Shown here one piece after another: positions 45,901 to 58,395 of a stretch of 64,000 nt of DNA. This DNA is from Ehretia macrophylla (Eukaryota > Streptophyta > Magnoliopsida > Boraginales > Ehretiaceae). Both the position numbers and the translations under genes were made by a program. Under the pieces are notes generated by a model. That model worked only from the letters and a program-made list of their open reading frames with translations. It did no database searches and was not told where the DNA came from. The DNA lies in NCBI GenBank assembly GCA_037974665.1, contig CM075783.1, positions 42,297,712 to 42,361,711 of the forward strand, in the 5' to 3' direction. Every line of letters starts with the position of its first letter. Position 1 is the stretch's first letter.

Positions 45901-48344
45901 GTGGGAATAGCTTGCAAGACTGATTTGATGAGAATTTATTTGCCACTATTAGAAAGGAGGCAATTTTTCCAATTTTCCATTTTGTCTACGATTCTTTCTT
46001 TGACCCAATCAAGGGTTTGAACACGAGATTTACCCCAGTCTGTAAGAAGTCCGAGGTATTTGCCAATGTTATTTTTTTGTTTGATATTAAAGACCATTGT
46101 CAAAAGATCCATAATATCCTTCGGTGTTTGCTTGCTGCAAATGATGGCTGATTTAGAAAAATTAATGCTTTGGCCTAAGACGAAGCAATAAAGGTAAAGA
46201 ATTTATTTGAGGGCTTCGGCTTCTGAATGTGTTGCTTCTAGGAAAAACAGTGAGTCATCTGCAAATAGGAGATGTGTTAAAAGGGGAGGGGGGGGGGGGA
46301 GAGAGGGGAAGATCTGGAAAGTTTGATGCCTTTTATAAGGTTCCTTTGTTGGAAAGATGAGAACAGGTCAAAAAGAGCTTGAGTGACGAGTGCAAACAAA
46401 AAAGGTGACAAAGGGTCACCTTGTCTCAAGCCCCTTTGTGGATTGAATTGCTTAGTTGGGATACCATTTATGATAACAGAGTATGACACTGCTGAAACAC
46501 AACTCATGATCCATGATACCCATCTCGGGTGAAAGTTCATTTTGATGAGAAGATGCTCAAGAAAATGTCATTCCACTTGGTCGTAAGCTTTTTGCATGTC
46601 AAGCTTAATGGCAGCAAAGAACTTTTCTGGATTTTTCCTTTTCTTGTTAAGTGCATGTGCCACTTCTTGTGCTATAAGGATGTTGTCCTGAATAGCACGG
46701 TTAGGGACAAATGCACTTTGAAAAGGGCTGATAATTTAGTCAAGATGGGGACGAAGTCTACCCACCAAGACTTTGGAAAAGATTTTGTAATAAAATTTGT
46801 GCAGTTTATCGGTCTAAAATCCCCAGTTGTTTCAGGATATTCGGCCTTAGGAATTAAGGCAATATTAGTATGATTGATACATTTGAGATTACAATTGCAC
46901 TGCATAAAATTTGTAATGGCTAAAACAATATCATCTTCCAAAAGCTGTCAATAGTTCATGTAAAAAATTCCTGGAAAACCATCCGGGCCTGGAGCTTTAT
47001 GGTGTCCCAAACTCTTAGCTGCACTTATAATTTCTTCCTTGAAGACAGGCTTGATTAGCTCCTGATTAATCTGGTCAGAGATGCAAGATCGAAGCAATCA
47101 AGCACTGCTCCACAATTACGGGCTCCATTACTAGTATACAGCTTGCGGAAGAATTTGGTAATCCATTCAGAAATAGTGCTAGGATCTTCAGTCCACTGTC
47201 AATCCTTATTTTTAATCATTAAAATTCTGTTATTTGTTCTCTGCTGTTGAGTAGAGGCATGAAAGAAATGAGTGTTACGGTCCCCAACTTTAAGCCAATT
47301 GACTCTTGCCTTATCAACCCACATTTTTTCCTCTGCATCCCAGAGAGCTCCTAGTTCTGAAACCAAAACACTGTATTCTTCAGAGTTGAAAACCTATTGT
47401 GGTTGATTGCAAATGTGAACAACCTATCTTTCAAATGAGCAATCGCAGCTTTGTCTCTTTTGAACTGATTAGAACTCCACCTGATTAAATGTTTCCTACA
47501 TCTGAAGAGCTTCTTTTTGATAATTTTGACTATATCTTCCCCAGTAAGATGCCTCCAACAATTCTCCACAATAGTGTTACATTCAGGATAATCAATCCAA
47601 TGAGAAGCAAAATGGAACCTTTTCCTTGATTTTTGTTGAGTATTATTATCAAGCGACAAGATGATCGGACTATGGTCAGAACCCACAGGGCGTGGGATAG
47701 CAACCCAGGCATCTGGATAAGAATTAAACCATTGAAGATTTGAGAAAACCAAGTCAATCCTGTGTTGGATACGACTAGCTCCTTCTCTATTATTTGACCA
47801 AGTGAATCTACAGCCACTACTAGCAACTTCTATCAGCTCAGCTCGATCAATGAAGTCTCTGAAGCCCTACAAAATCTTTGAATTTTTTTCCCTTTCCTCC
47901 ATCTTTGTCAGACAAATTCCTGATCATGTTAAAATCCCCCATTATAACATGGGGATCATTTGAGGACACAAAAATATCATAAAAATGATTCTAGAATTTT
48001 TTCCTTGACCGATGATTTGGGTAACAATAAACAAATGACAGTAAAAAATTGTTACCTTTAGGGTCTTTGACAATGGCTTTGATTGAGAACTCATCGGTGT
48101 CCACCACCTTGACATCGGCATGATCTCAGCAGAGCAAAGATAGGCCTCCTGACGAGCATGAGGGGTCAACGCAATCCAACAACTTGAACCTTATTTTTCT
48201 GCAAACTCTAAGAAGATTATTTTTCTGCATCTTGGTTTCAGACAGGCCAATCAAGATTGGATCAAAATGAGAGATATAATCTCTCAAAGCGTTAACTAAT
48301 AAGGTCGGCCCCAAACCTTGACAGTTCCAACCCAATAGCTTCAT
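45901..48344 (-). pseudogene. Host LINE ORF2, 5' half (endonuclease, RT), broken
   Basis: ATG 48344 (MKLLGWNCQGLGP). The endonuclease continues to GSDHSPIILSLDNN (about 47650-47690). RT follows with WIMSCVSAVSYSVIINGIP and GLRQGDPLSPFLF (46540-46277) and the FADD block near 46255-46266. Compared with copy A, the RT has a G-rich expansion at 46283-46308 that shifts the frame just before FADD. Several frameshifts break the endonuclease as well. The frame reaches the nested insertion at 45901. Confidence 0.85.
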
Positions 48345-48383
48345 GTCAACCTTGGGTCCTTTTTACGGTCAGGACTCGAGACC

Positions 48384-50197
48384 TTAAGAATTTGGATTTT
48401 CATTAGGGCTTACATTCATTTGGATTGGATTTTTTGTGAGTCTTCTGATTTTTCTTCCTTCACTTTCAGCAACTTTAGAACACTCCAGAGTTTTCAATGA
48501 TTTGGTGATAGGAATGTCAACTAGGCACAAATCTAGGTCACATTTATCTTTAGTTTCAATATGGCTTGCTTTACGTTTATTCTCACCTTTTTTTGTTAGG
48601 GTAGAGTTGTTTTTTTTTTTAAGTTGGTTTTTCTGTTTGTTTGACCTGCACTGTCAGAAAGATTAGTGGGATGGGCTTGGGGTATGGTAGGTGAGTTTGA
48701 GGTTGGAATGGTTTGGGTTGGAGAAGAGTTGAAAAGGTAGTAGGCCTCTGCATTCTTAGGGCATCCTCAATGGAGTCTTCAAATGCAAAACTTTCCTAAT
48801 TTAGGTGTTTTTAGAGACTCTAGTATCTAAAAACAACACTATTCATAACAAAAGTACGTAGGGTCCACCACTTTTGGCTTAAAAGATGCTAAAATAGAGA
48901 TCCAGTCTCCATTTTCTTCCACAAATTTGTTGAAAAAAATAGAGACTGGGTCTCTATATTGGCATATTTTAAGTCAAAAGTGGTGGACCCCACATACTTT
49001 TGTCATGAATAGTGTTGCTTTTAGAGACTTAAGTCTCTAAAAATACCCAAATTAAGAAAGTTTTGCATTTTAGAGACTCCATTGATGATACCCTTACGAT
49101 GGGATGTTTTTTTGTGTCCAGCGAAAGATTGAGTCGAGGACTGGGTCCTGAAAATTGGCTTTTGGGCTGTGATGGGCTAGGAGTCAACGTTTGGCAGGTT
49201 TGGGAGTTTTGAATTTTTGTGAGATTGGTGAGGTTGATTTGACTGAAGATTGGTTTACAGTTGTGGTTTTACCAGAGTTAATGGCAGTTGTGAGGCTCGA
49301 TGGGTTCTGGCTAGCTTGGGTTTGAGTTGGATTCTGACGCTTTGCAGGGTTGATTGGACAATTCTGAGTAGCAGGAGGAGACTTTTCTGCAATTTGTTTT
49401 GGGTATTGCTCACGGTGGCGCGTGAGACTACCTTCCGCCATAGCTTTAAGATCTTCTTCTCCATATTGTTTGGCAGCAACAACTCGTAAATTCTTTCTTC
49501 CAGGGGATGCGCTTAGCCAAGGACCCAGTAAAGGGGTTTCACTATCCTCTTGTGCTTGATTTTCAAGAAAGTGTTTTTCCTGACAATCTTTTTCCAGATG
49601 ATCTAATTTACCACAAAGTTGACAAAACTCTCCCAACTTTTCATACTTGAAACTGATCCAAAGATCAGGAAGGTTTTCACGAGGAAGAGAAAAGCCAGGA
49701 ATCAATGATTGGTGGATGTTCCATCTGATGCGAATTCTCATACAGCAAACTGCATCCGAGTTCCTACCATCATCCAGATCCACCTCTTCGAGTTGGCCTA
49801 AGTATTTGCTTATCTTCTCAGCATTTTCTTTTGATACAAATCCACTAGGGAGGCCATGGACTTGAATCCAAAAGGACGTATGATCGAGGTCCATTTCGTG
49901 AACTGATAGAGTATCCTTCCAAGGATGGAGAAGGAGGTGGTAACCATGGACAGCCCATGGTTTGAGATTCCATGCTCTTTACTTGTCTTGAGCTGAACCA
50001 AATGTTATTCTGAAGACGTTGTTATCAAGCAGACGAGTTTCTGCTGGGAGTTTAAGTCCCCAACTTTTGTTTATCACAAATCTAACCAGACTAGGAGGAG
50101 TTGGATTTGGTGATAAGACTTTTGCTAAAAGGGATAGTTTGCAGTGGTGTTGAACTTTCGGGTCAGTGTTGTGGTTACGAGGGATTGAGATCTTCAT
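48384..50197 (-). pseudogene. Host LINE ORF1 (DUF4283, CCHC), broken by stops and a MITE
   Basis: ATG 50197 (MKISIPRNHNTDPKVQ), in-frame stop after SAQDK (about 49979), then an open DUF4283/zinc-knuckle part (49894-49184) with FWIQVHGLPSGF and CQLCGKLDHLEKDC. The polar tail is cut by the Tourist-like MITE at 48759-49093, absent from copy A. The TAA at 48384-48386 matches the ORF1 end in copy A. Confidence 0.85.
48759..49093. mobile_element. Tourist-like (PIF/Harbinger) MITE
   Basis: 335 bp, ends GGGCATCCTCAATGGAGTCT and complement GGGTATCATCAATGGAGTCT, flanked by TTA (48756-48758, 49094-49096). Copy A has the empty site at about 4652-4665 (CATTCTTACGATGG). The two halves can pair (CCACCACTTTTG / CAAAAGTGGTGG). 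It inserted after the segmental duplication. Confidence 0.9.
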
Positions 50198-50394
50198 TGA
50201 AGAGAATGTCAGAGATGAATAAATTCACAAGATTGGGAGAGTAAAGAAGATGGAGATGAGTAAATGCAGAGTAAAGAGGAGGAATAAAAGACAAAAGGAG
50301 TTAAAAGATACAAAAGTTGTTTGGTGGTTTAGTTGAGGGCTGAAGAGGGATGAGATTTGGAGACTTCATTCCCTTGCCAGAGCATGGTTGTGTC

Positions 50395-51647
50395 CATCAT
50401 GTTCCTCTCATGGTCATATTTTGAGTAAGATTAAGCACCATTAGCCCACATAAAAATATAGGCTTTTTAATTATTTAGAAACAAAAAATTAATTCAAGCC
50501 AATAATCGTGAGTCTACATAAAATATTAAAACAGTTGAGATTTTTGACATTAGACAAAGCATCAAGTCTTTTAAGATAATTATGATACATTAATAATAGG
50601 TTAGGTAATTTGTTAATGTGCCTAATACCGGAACAACTTTGACATTATAACGATATTGACTTGGAGCTTGATGTACGTTGATTAATCAACTTAATCATGC
50701 ATTATCCTTCAAACCTAAAACCTTTAATAGAGTTAATTATTATACTTCTAGTAATTTTGGAGCACATCTTTTATTCTTTTCACTACTTGAAAGTGATTGT
50801 TACGACCACAAAAAAACAAAAATGATTGTTCTGAGTCATTGCAGGTCATACTCGGGTTCATGTACTCATGGATTTGATCAAGAGCATAACTAAGTGTAAG
50901 GCCTAAAAAATTTCAATGGTAAGGATCATCAAAAGAAAATATGAAATTTAGGATGTTTGGTTGAAACCATATAGAACAAATAAATTTCCCTTTACTACTT
51001 TTGCTGTTTGCTCTTGGTGAATCTAGCCAATAAGACAAACCAAGGATGAAAACAACGAATCAATTCACGCCAGTTAAGATCTATTGGAAAATCTTGTTGG
51101 ATGAGCATTGTCTTCAAGTCTATCCATCCCCTCATTTACATTGCCCATGACCCCCATTACAAAGGAACCAGATTATAACTCCCCCTCACCTATGTAACAA
51201 TATCTTTCTAGAGGAACTCAGTTTTGGAAATTCTTCCGTTCACATAAATATTGACAGATATATATAACCCTAAAAAGATATGATCTAGATTAATTAGGTA
51301 TAAAATTTTATTAAAATTGACCATAAGAAAATTATCTTTATACTATGTGCGATGCATGTACGAGATCATTTTGGTTCTTCTAATTCAGGAATAAAATAGT
51401 GAATTAGATTGAGAAAAATCGAGGAATAAACCGTACCATATTTCGATTATCTATAAATCATTTGATGCTTGGAGTTAATTAAACGGTTAACATTTTTAAA
51501 CAATAATTACTTTTTAGGCAAAAAAACCAAGAATATTTTTTTATCGAAATTTTGTCTACCATACACCCGTCTCTTTCCTTTTTAGTCAAAAACACGACGG
51601 CAAATCAAGAATACATCTTCACATTGAGTAAAGATATGCAACAATAG
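50395..51647. other. Left flank of unit C with recombination junction; no gene seen
   Basis: 50395-51339 equals 5959-6905 (left flank of A). At about 51340 it switches to sequence equal to 22079-22394 (left flank of B). ATA is shared at the switch. No ORF is supported; the 71-codon frame at 50678 is not kept in A. Confidence 0.7.
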
Positions 51648-51955
51648 TATCTATGGATAACACAGTAAGGCTAAGAAAATACGAACATAAATATATAGCA
51701 CCAATAAGTTTAGATTTAAAAAGAAATTATGTCATAACTTATAGCACAGAAAGCAAAAGAGATCAAAGCTTAAGGCTAAGAAAATAGGACCGTAACTATA
51801 TAGCAGAAACACAACAAAAAGAACGACATGCAATGATCGTTGCGTTGCGTGCAGCATTCACCTGGAACAACAAAAAGAATCAAATTAAGCAAAATAACGG
51901 AAAAGTTGAAAGACATAAATATCAATTAAGCTAAAACTCAACGAGGAACGCTCAC

Positions 51956-52232
51956 CTACTTTGTTGTTTTTTTGCTCCGGTCGCCTCTTTTTTTGCGAGG
52001 TTCGAGCCACACAATTTTTAAAAGAATATCCCCCGCTGCGTTTCCAATGCTGTATCAAAATGGGTGGAAATATTATTATCTAATCTCAAATTAGATAACT
52101 AAAAAAAATCAGAAAAAATTACAAAACAAAAATTATAGAATTAGAAACCTACCAAACACCGAGAGTCCCAAACCCAAAAAGAAAGACTGCCGTTCTCAAA
52201 AGCAAACCAGGATCGTTATAGCACATCTTCAT
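51956..52232 (-). CDS. Small spliced gene, ~55-57-aa putative membrane peptide, copy C
   Basis: Same plan as A and B. Exon 52233-52153 follows TCCTTGCAG; the donor is GTAGGT. The next coding part runs 52049-51956, with TAG at 51958-51956 ending KKTTK. Changes from A/B: GGTGAAGATG became GATGAAGATG, adding an in-frame upstream ATG at 52232 (MKMC start); the third residue D became Y; and one Leu codon changed silently (CTA to CTT). Frame and splice signals are intact. TGGGCC remains upstream at about 52423-52428. Confidence 0.58.
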
Positions 52233-52628
52233 CCTGCAAGGAAAAAGAGAAAGAACATCAATGGGGATAGATTTGATGGCTGAAAATAACAAAACACAAT
52301 AAAACGATGCATACTCCTTTACCTATTGATAGATAAGAGAGAGAACGATAGGCTTTAGGTGCGAATACAGATACAGATCAACAAGAAGACCGACCTAAAG
52401 CACAATGATAGGTCGATGGGTTTGGGCCGCTTTTAGAGGAAAAATTTCCATAGGATTAAATCAATAATATGGTTTGTACATATATCAATTGTGGATATTC
52501 TTTTCTGTTTCTATATCTTGGAGCTTTACTTTAGAAATTTTAACAACAATATGTATTTCATCAATAACACTAATCAATTTTAATATTAATTTTAATTAGT
52601 TAGTATTTATGAATAGATAATGCAAATA

Positions 52629-53481
52629 TAGTAGAACCTCTTTAAATTAATACTCAATAAATTAATAATATTTTTTAATTAATAAAAATGTCCAATCCCG
52701 ACTTAGGACCAATTTAAAAAGTTGATAACTTCGATAAAATTATAAGATAATACATTTAAAAAAATTTATTTGTATTTTATTGACTCAAATATTTCATAAA
52801 TTAATAATTAACTAAAAAATACATAATAAATTGACTATGTCGTTTTCTTAAAATATGAATCAAAAGTAGGTTATCTTTTGTTAAACTTTAAATCTAATTG
52901 AATCTCATATTTAATTATTTATGGACTGTTTGAAACAAATGAATTCCACAAAATTTTGTGGAATTGATTTGCAAATTCAACTTTTTATATTTGGAAACAT
53001 CACTTTAAAAAATTGAAAATTCAAGATTTACAAATTTTGAATTTACTCAAAGCTTACTCAAATTATTACTCAAGATGTGAAATTTACAAATTCACGTTTT
53101 TTAAGATATTTCCTTCTTTTGAAGACAAAATTACATTTTCTTTTGAGATAATCCTACAAGGATTAGGATACAGATTAGAGAAATTAGTTTTCATCCTGAT
53201 CCTACAAGGACTTGGATACGAGATTAGAAAAACTTTGTTCTAATCCTACTAAATTAAATTTTATCTTCTATTCTTATTACTTATCTATTCAAATTGAACT
53301 GAAAAAATATAATTCACTTTTTAAAAAAAGATATCATAATCATAATATATTTACTATAAAGCCAAAAAAATTAAAAATATCTCTATTAATTAATAGTTAT
53401 TAATTTATCGATAAATTAATATCTCATTAAATTAATAGAACTAGGTGGTCCCAACGCTATTAATTTAAAGAGATTTTACTG
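52629..53481. mobile_element. Emigrant/Lemi1-like MITE, copy C
   Basis: Ends TAGTAGAACCTCTTTAAATT and complement CAGTAAAATCTCTTTAAATT, TA on both sides. Same site as in A and B. Confidence 0.65.
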
Positions 53482-55985
53482 TAAATAATTTTTTATTTTA
53501 GATGACTATGATGTTAAGACTACGTCTCTATTTTGCTTAACTTTTTTATACTCAAAAGTGTTTTCTGTGAGTTTGGAAGTCGATCCCACCTGTTTGATCC
53601 ATTTCTGAAAGCGCTTTCAGGTAGAAGCTGAAGTTAAAAAAAGCTGAAAATCAATAAGCTCCAAATTGGAGCTTTTTAAAATGGATTTTTGCGAAGCTGT
53701 TTTTATATAATGTGAGAAACTATTGTCTTTTTCTTTCTCAAATATACCTCTTCATATTTTTTTAAAGTAAAATATTACCCTCAAATTTTATAAAAGCTCA
53801 ATATTGCTCAATATAGGCCAAACAGAGCTTACATGAAATAGAGATGAATTAATAAATAATTCACGATTTAAAATCCTAATTTAAAGACGAAAAAAACTAG
53901 GATAGAAATGTGAAACATAAATCCACAGTGAATAAATATTTGTGATTTTAGATGGCTAAGTATATTAAAACTACCTGAAAATAATGATGAATGAATAAAT
54001 ACTTCATGATTTAGGATTCTAATTTAAAGACGAACAAAAAAAAAAGCTTGGATTAAGAAATGAAGGAAATAAAATTCACCGTGAAGAAGCTCGTAAAAAG
54101 AATAAGAAAATTAAGTACATAGGGAATGAGGGTGAAAGAATAAGAACAATAAAAAAAAATTAGAGGACAAGTTATTTTTTAATTTTACAAAAAAGGTGTT
54201 TTTAAACAGAAAATTTTAATTAAAGAAAGAAACATGTAATGATCATCAAGAAAAGTAATCATAAGGTCTCTGGCTTAACAGTTTATCACCAAATAATTAT
54301 CTAGGCAACCAAAGATACATGGTCAAATGGCCAGTGACTAATTAGTCTTCTTTATAGTTGAATCAATTTCGAAAATATTTAAATTCATAATGATAGTAAT
54401 AGTTAAGGGTAAATTTTACACTTGATCCATATTGTTTACATATTTTTTCAATGTACTCCTTAATATTTTAAAAGACTTATAGTGGTCCTTAATATTTACA
54501 ACAATTATTTAAAATGGTACATATTATTCAAACTTTGTTATAATCCTAATAAATTAAATTTTATCTTCTATTCTTATTACTTATCTCTTCAAATTGGACC
54601 GAAAAAATATAATTCGCTTTTCAAAAAAAAAGATCATAATCATAATATGTTTACTATAAAGCCAAAAAAAAATAAAAATATCTATATTAATTAATAGTTA
54701 TTAATTTATCGATAAATTAATATCTCATTAAGTTAATAGAATTTGGTGGTGTCAACGCTATTAATTTAAAGAGGTTTTACTATAAATAATTTTTGATTTT
54801 AGATGACTATGATGTTAAGACTACGACTCTATTTAGCCTAACTTTTTGACACTCAAAAGTACTTTTTGTGAGTTTGGAAGCCGATTCTACCTGTTTGACC
54901 CATTTTTGAAAGCGCTTTCAGGTAGAAGCTGAAGTTGAAAAAAGTTAAAAATCAATAAGCTCCAAATTGGAGCTTTTCAAAATGGATTTTTCCGAAACTG
55001 TTTTTATATAATGTGAAAAACTGTTTTCTTTTTCTTTCTCAAATATATCTCTTCATATTTTTTAAAGTAAAACAGTCAACAAATTTTGTTCAACAGCATT
55101 TTTAACCAAAGTTCTATTTCAAAAACTCTATAACTCAAAAGTTAAAATTACACAGGTAGGCCAAACAGAGCCTACATGAAATAGAGACGAATTAATAAAT
55201 AATTCACGATTTAAAATCCTAATTTAAAGACGAAAAAAACTAGGATAGAAATGTGAAACATAAATCCACGGTGAATAAATATTTGTGATTTTAGATGGCT
55301 AACTATATTAATACTACTTGAAAATAATGATGAATGAATAAATACTTCATGATTTAGGATTCTAATTTAAAGACGAACAAAAAAAAAACTTGGATTAAGA
55401 AATGAAGGAAATAAAATTCACCATGAAGAATCTCATAAAAAGAATAAGAAAATTAAGTACATAGGGAATGAGGGTGAAAGAATAAGAACAGTAAAAATAA
55501 AAATAAAAAAAAATTAGAGGACAAGTTATTTTTTAATTTTACAAAAAAAAGTGTTTTTAAACAGAAAAAATTAATTAAAGAAATAAACATGTAATGATCA
55601 TCAAGAAAAGTAATCATAAGGTCTCTGGCTTAACAGTTTATCACCAAATAATTATCTAGGCAACCAAAGATACATGGTCAAATGGCCAGTGACTAATTAG
55701 TCTTCTTTATAGTTGAATCAATTTCGAAAATATTTAAATTCATAGTGATAGTAATAGTTAAGGGTAAATACATGGTCAAATGGCCAGTGACTAATTAGTC
55801 TTCTTTATAGTTGAATCAATTTCGAAAATATTTAAATTCATAGTGATAGTAATAGTTAAGGGTAAATTTTACACTTGATCCCTATTGTTTACATATTTTT
55901 TTAATGTACTCCTTAATATTTTAAAAGGCCCATAGTGGTCCTTAATATTTATAAAAGTTATTTAAAATGATACTTATTATTCAAA
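53231..55985. repeat. Direct duplication of ~1.3 kb within unit C
   Basis: 53231-54530 and 54531-~55985, as in A and B; the second half includes the extra 98-bp duplication. No gene. Confidence 0.82.
55673..55868. repeat. 98-bp tandem duplication private to copy C
   Basis: CATGGTCAAATGGCCAGTGA begins at 55673 and again at 55771. The repeat unit ends at AGTTAAGGGTAAA, so the first GGGTAAA of the Mutator-like MITE is duplicated too. A and B have one copy. Confidence 0.92.
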
Positions 55986-56259
55986 CTTAACCAATTTGGT
56001 TCTTATTGTTTTAAAAAAAAATTAATTTAGTCTTTATTATTTTTTAAAATTTTTTAATTCAGTCCCTGCACGTTACCTCTATTTGAAGATTAAATTAAAT
56101 TTTATGAGAAACAATAATAATTAAATTTGCTAGTTTTGAATAATAGGGACCAATTTAAATCACCTTGTAAATATTAGGAACTAATATGATTTTTTTAAAA
56201 TATTAAGGACCAATTTAAAAAAAAATTATAAAAATAGGGACTAAGTGTAAAATTTACCC
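55860..56259. mobile_element. Mutator-like MITE, copy C
   Basis: GGGTAAATTTTACACTT to AAGTGTAAAATTTACCC, TAATAGTTAA at 55850-55859 and 56260-56269. Confidence 0.75.
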
Positions 56260-56275
56260 TAATAGTTAATTTGAG

Positions 56276-57346
56276 TTTTAAATGACATATTACCCATATG
56301 TGGTTTATAACTAAAAGTACACAAAACTCCGTTATATTTTTAAAACTAGCACGGAACCCTCTTGTGGTCCATCCAAATGGTGCAAACTCAACCCCTCAGC
56401 TAACTGACGTTTAAAAGACTAACAACAGCTATTTTGCCTTTTGCTTTAAGGTTTGAGAGAAAAAAAATAAGGATCTGTTTCTCTCTCTTGCAAAAACCAC
56501 TCACCTTTATCATCTTCTTCTCTTCCCAACACACCTAACCTCCATATCCATTGAGCTTATCCCTTCTCCCTCTCCCGTTTTCTCCTCTTTGTCTCTGTTT
56601 CTTTTTCTCTCTTTCAAATTCATTAACACCATAACCAGCCACCATCACCACTTACCACAACCAGTGACGGACCCAGGCTACGGGGGTCAGTGCATGCACT
56701 ACAAAAATATAGCGAATAATCAAAGCTTTAAGTAAACTTATATATACGTAAACAAATACATATTAAACACATTTTAAATACAAAATAGAGGAAAAAAGTA
56801 ACTTTAAAGTATAAAAAAGTAACTACTTCCAAAGTTGAAAAAAAATCACATATTAGCATATGAATATATTTAAATTTTTCCTAATACATATAAAAATTTC
56901 CATTATTTTAAAAACATTCCACTTAAATAAGCAAAATCAATATGAAACATTCACGTTTTCAATCAAACTGAGTTGAATGTTTTAAATTATTAGTAATGAT
57001 AAAAATAAACAACATCCAAGATAGCTCGATTGGTTTAGCACTTGAAATAATGAATCTTACTATATGGGTTCGATTCTTCTAACACGCAATATTTTTTTTT
57101 CCTTTGGCAAAAGAAAAAAACCAATGAAGCACTCCAGCAAGATTCGAACCTGGGAGGTGTAGCACCTGTGCTATAGGCCTTGATTTTAAAGGTGATTACT
57201 TAACCACTAAACCATATTAACTTTTGTTGAGTGTAAGCCTATGCATACACTACCTAAAGGGTAGGTCCGCCACTGACCACAACTACATACTTGTAAAAAT
57301 CATTATCAGCCCAAATGACTACGAAAACTTTAATAAATGAATACAA

Positions 57347-57419
<73 letters not shown>

Positions 57420-58395
57420 CCTCTTTAAATTAATAGCATTGGAACAACTAAATTTTATTAATTTAGTGAGATATGAATTTATTGATAAATTAATAATTAT
57501 TAATTTTTCAAGATTTTTTTATTTTTTTGAATTAATAGGAAACATATTATTATCAATGATATCTTTTTTGAAAAGTGACTCATATTTTTTCAGGCTAATT
57601 TGTAAAGATAAGTAGAAAATTCTAATAACAATAGAAGATAAGAATCTAATTTAGTAGGATTAAAACAAAATTTTCTAATCTCGTATCAGGATTAGGATTA
57701 GAACAAGTTTTTTTAATCTCATAGAGAATTTATTATGTAATTTTTAGTTAATTATTAATTTATAAAATATTTGAATTGTTAACAAAAAAATATTTTAAAT
57801 GTATTATTTTATAATTTTATCGAAATTATTAACTTTTTACACTGATCCCAAGTTGGGATCAAACGTGTTTATTATTTAAAAGAGATTATTAATTTATCAC
57901 ATCTTACAATATATTGACCGACTCTAAAGTTTATCCACTTCTGATCTTTTCTTAATTCGCAGATTCATTAGCTTTCTCCATATCTGATACAATATGGTCG
58001 TCTAAAGTTTCTTCCTCTTCTTGAAGGTGCATTCACATTCCAATAAAAAAAAAAAAAAAAGGATTTCTTATGCTGCAACAAGCTCCAGTCAACGTGATTA
58101 AGTCTTTGTGAGCACGACAATGAGATCTATGCTTCAGCTGTGTATGTGTGTAGCTCTACTTATATGCAAAAGTGAGGGTGTTTTGTTCCGCATAAATGTA
58201 AAAATATGTCGCTAATGTCAAATGTTGTTGCAAAAATCACATACTACGCACGTGATTTTAACTTCTTGTTAACTTATTTTCTGTGACGGAAGTGGGTAAT
58301 ATACACTATTTTGATGGACCACAAGTGATTATGTGCTAATTTTAAAAATACAAGACGGTTCGTATATTTTTGGTAAACTATAAGAGAGTAATATG
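56276..58395. mobile_element. Inverted-end element, copy C, enlarged by a hAT-like insertion
   Basis: Same ends as in A and B, interrupted at 56662-57275. The TA tract is 57353-57414 and the truncated Emigrant-like end runs to about 57899. The Tyr-Ile frame at 57337-57615 is an artefact of the TA tract. Confidence 0.45.
56662..57275. mobile_element. Non-autonomous hAT-like element with tRNA-like sequences
   Basis: 614 bp. Ends CAGTGACGGACC and complement CAGTGGCGGACC; target duplication ACCACAAC at 56654-56661 and 57276-57283. Units A and B have the empty site (CTTACCACAACTACA). Inside are a plus-strand tRNA-like stretch (TAGCTCGATTGG near 57022, GGGTTCGATTC near 57066) and a minus-strand one (TAGTGGTTAAG near 57204-57214, AGGTTCGAATCTTGC near 57140-57154). 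Neither is a full tRNA. No transposase. Confidence 0.85.

Larger units (their letters stand above)
37770..50394 (-). mobile_element. Full-length minus-strand LINE (host), split by a nested LINE
   Basis: The 3' end is a poly-T run (37770-37784) on plus and the 5' end is near 50394. Without the nested element at 39551-45900 the host is about 6.3 kb: ORF1 (50197-48384), ORF2 (48344-45901 continued at 39550-37930). The frame runs across the nested insertion: IKSVLQAIP on the 45.9-kb side continues as TFSMTVFSYPN on the 39.5-kb side, one target-site copy removed. This matches a conserved block of plant LINE reverse transcriptases. CATCATG at 37763-37769 and 50395-50401 may be the host's own, short target duplication. 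Confidence 0.9.

Noticed and set aside
57021-57214. tRNA genes
   Set aside because: A- and B-box words are present, but no complete cloverleaf or acceptor stem could be built; they lie inside a transposon.
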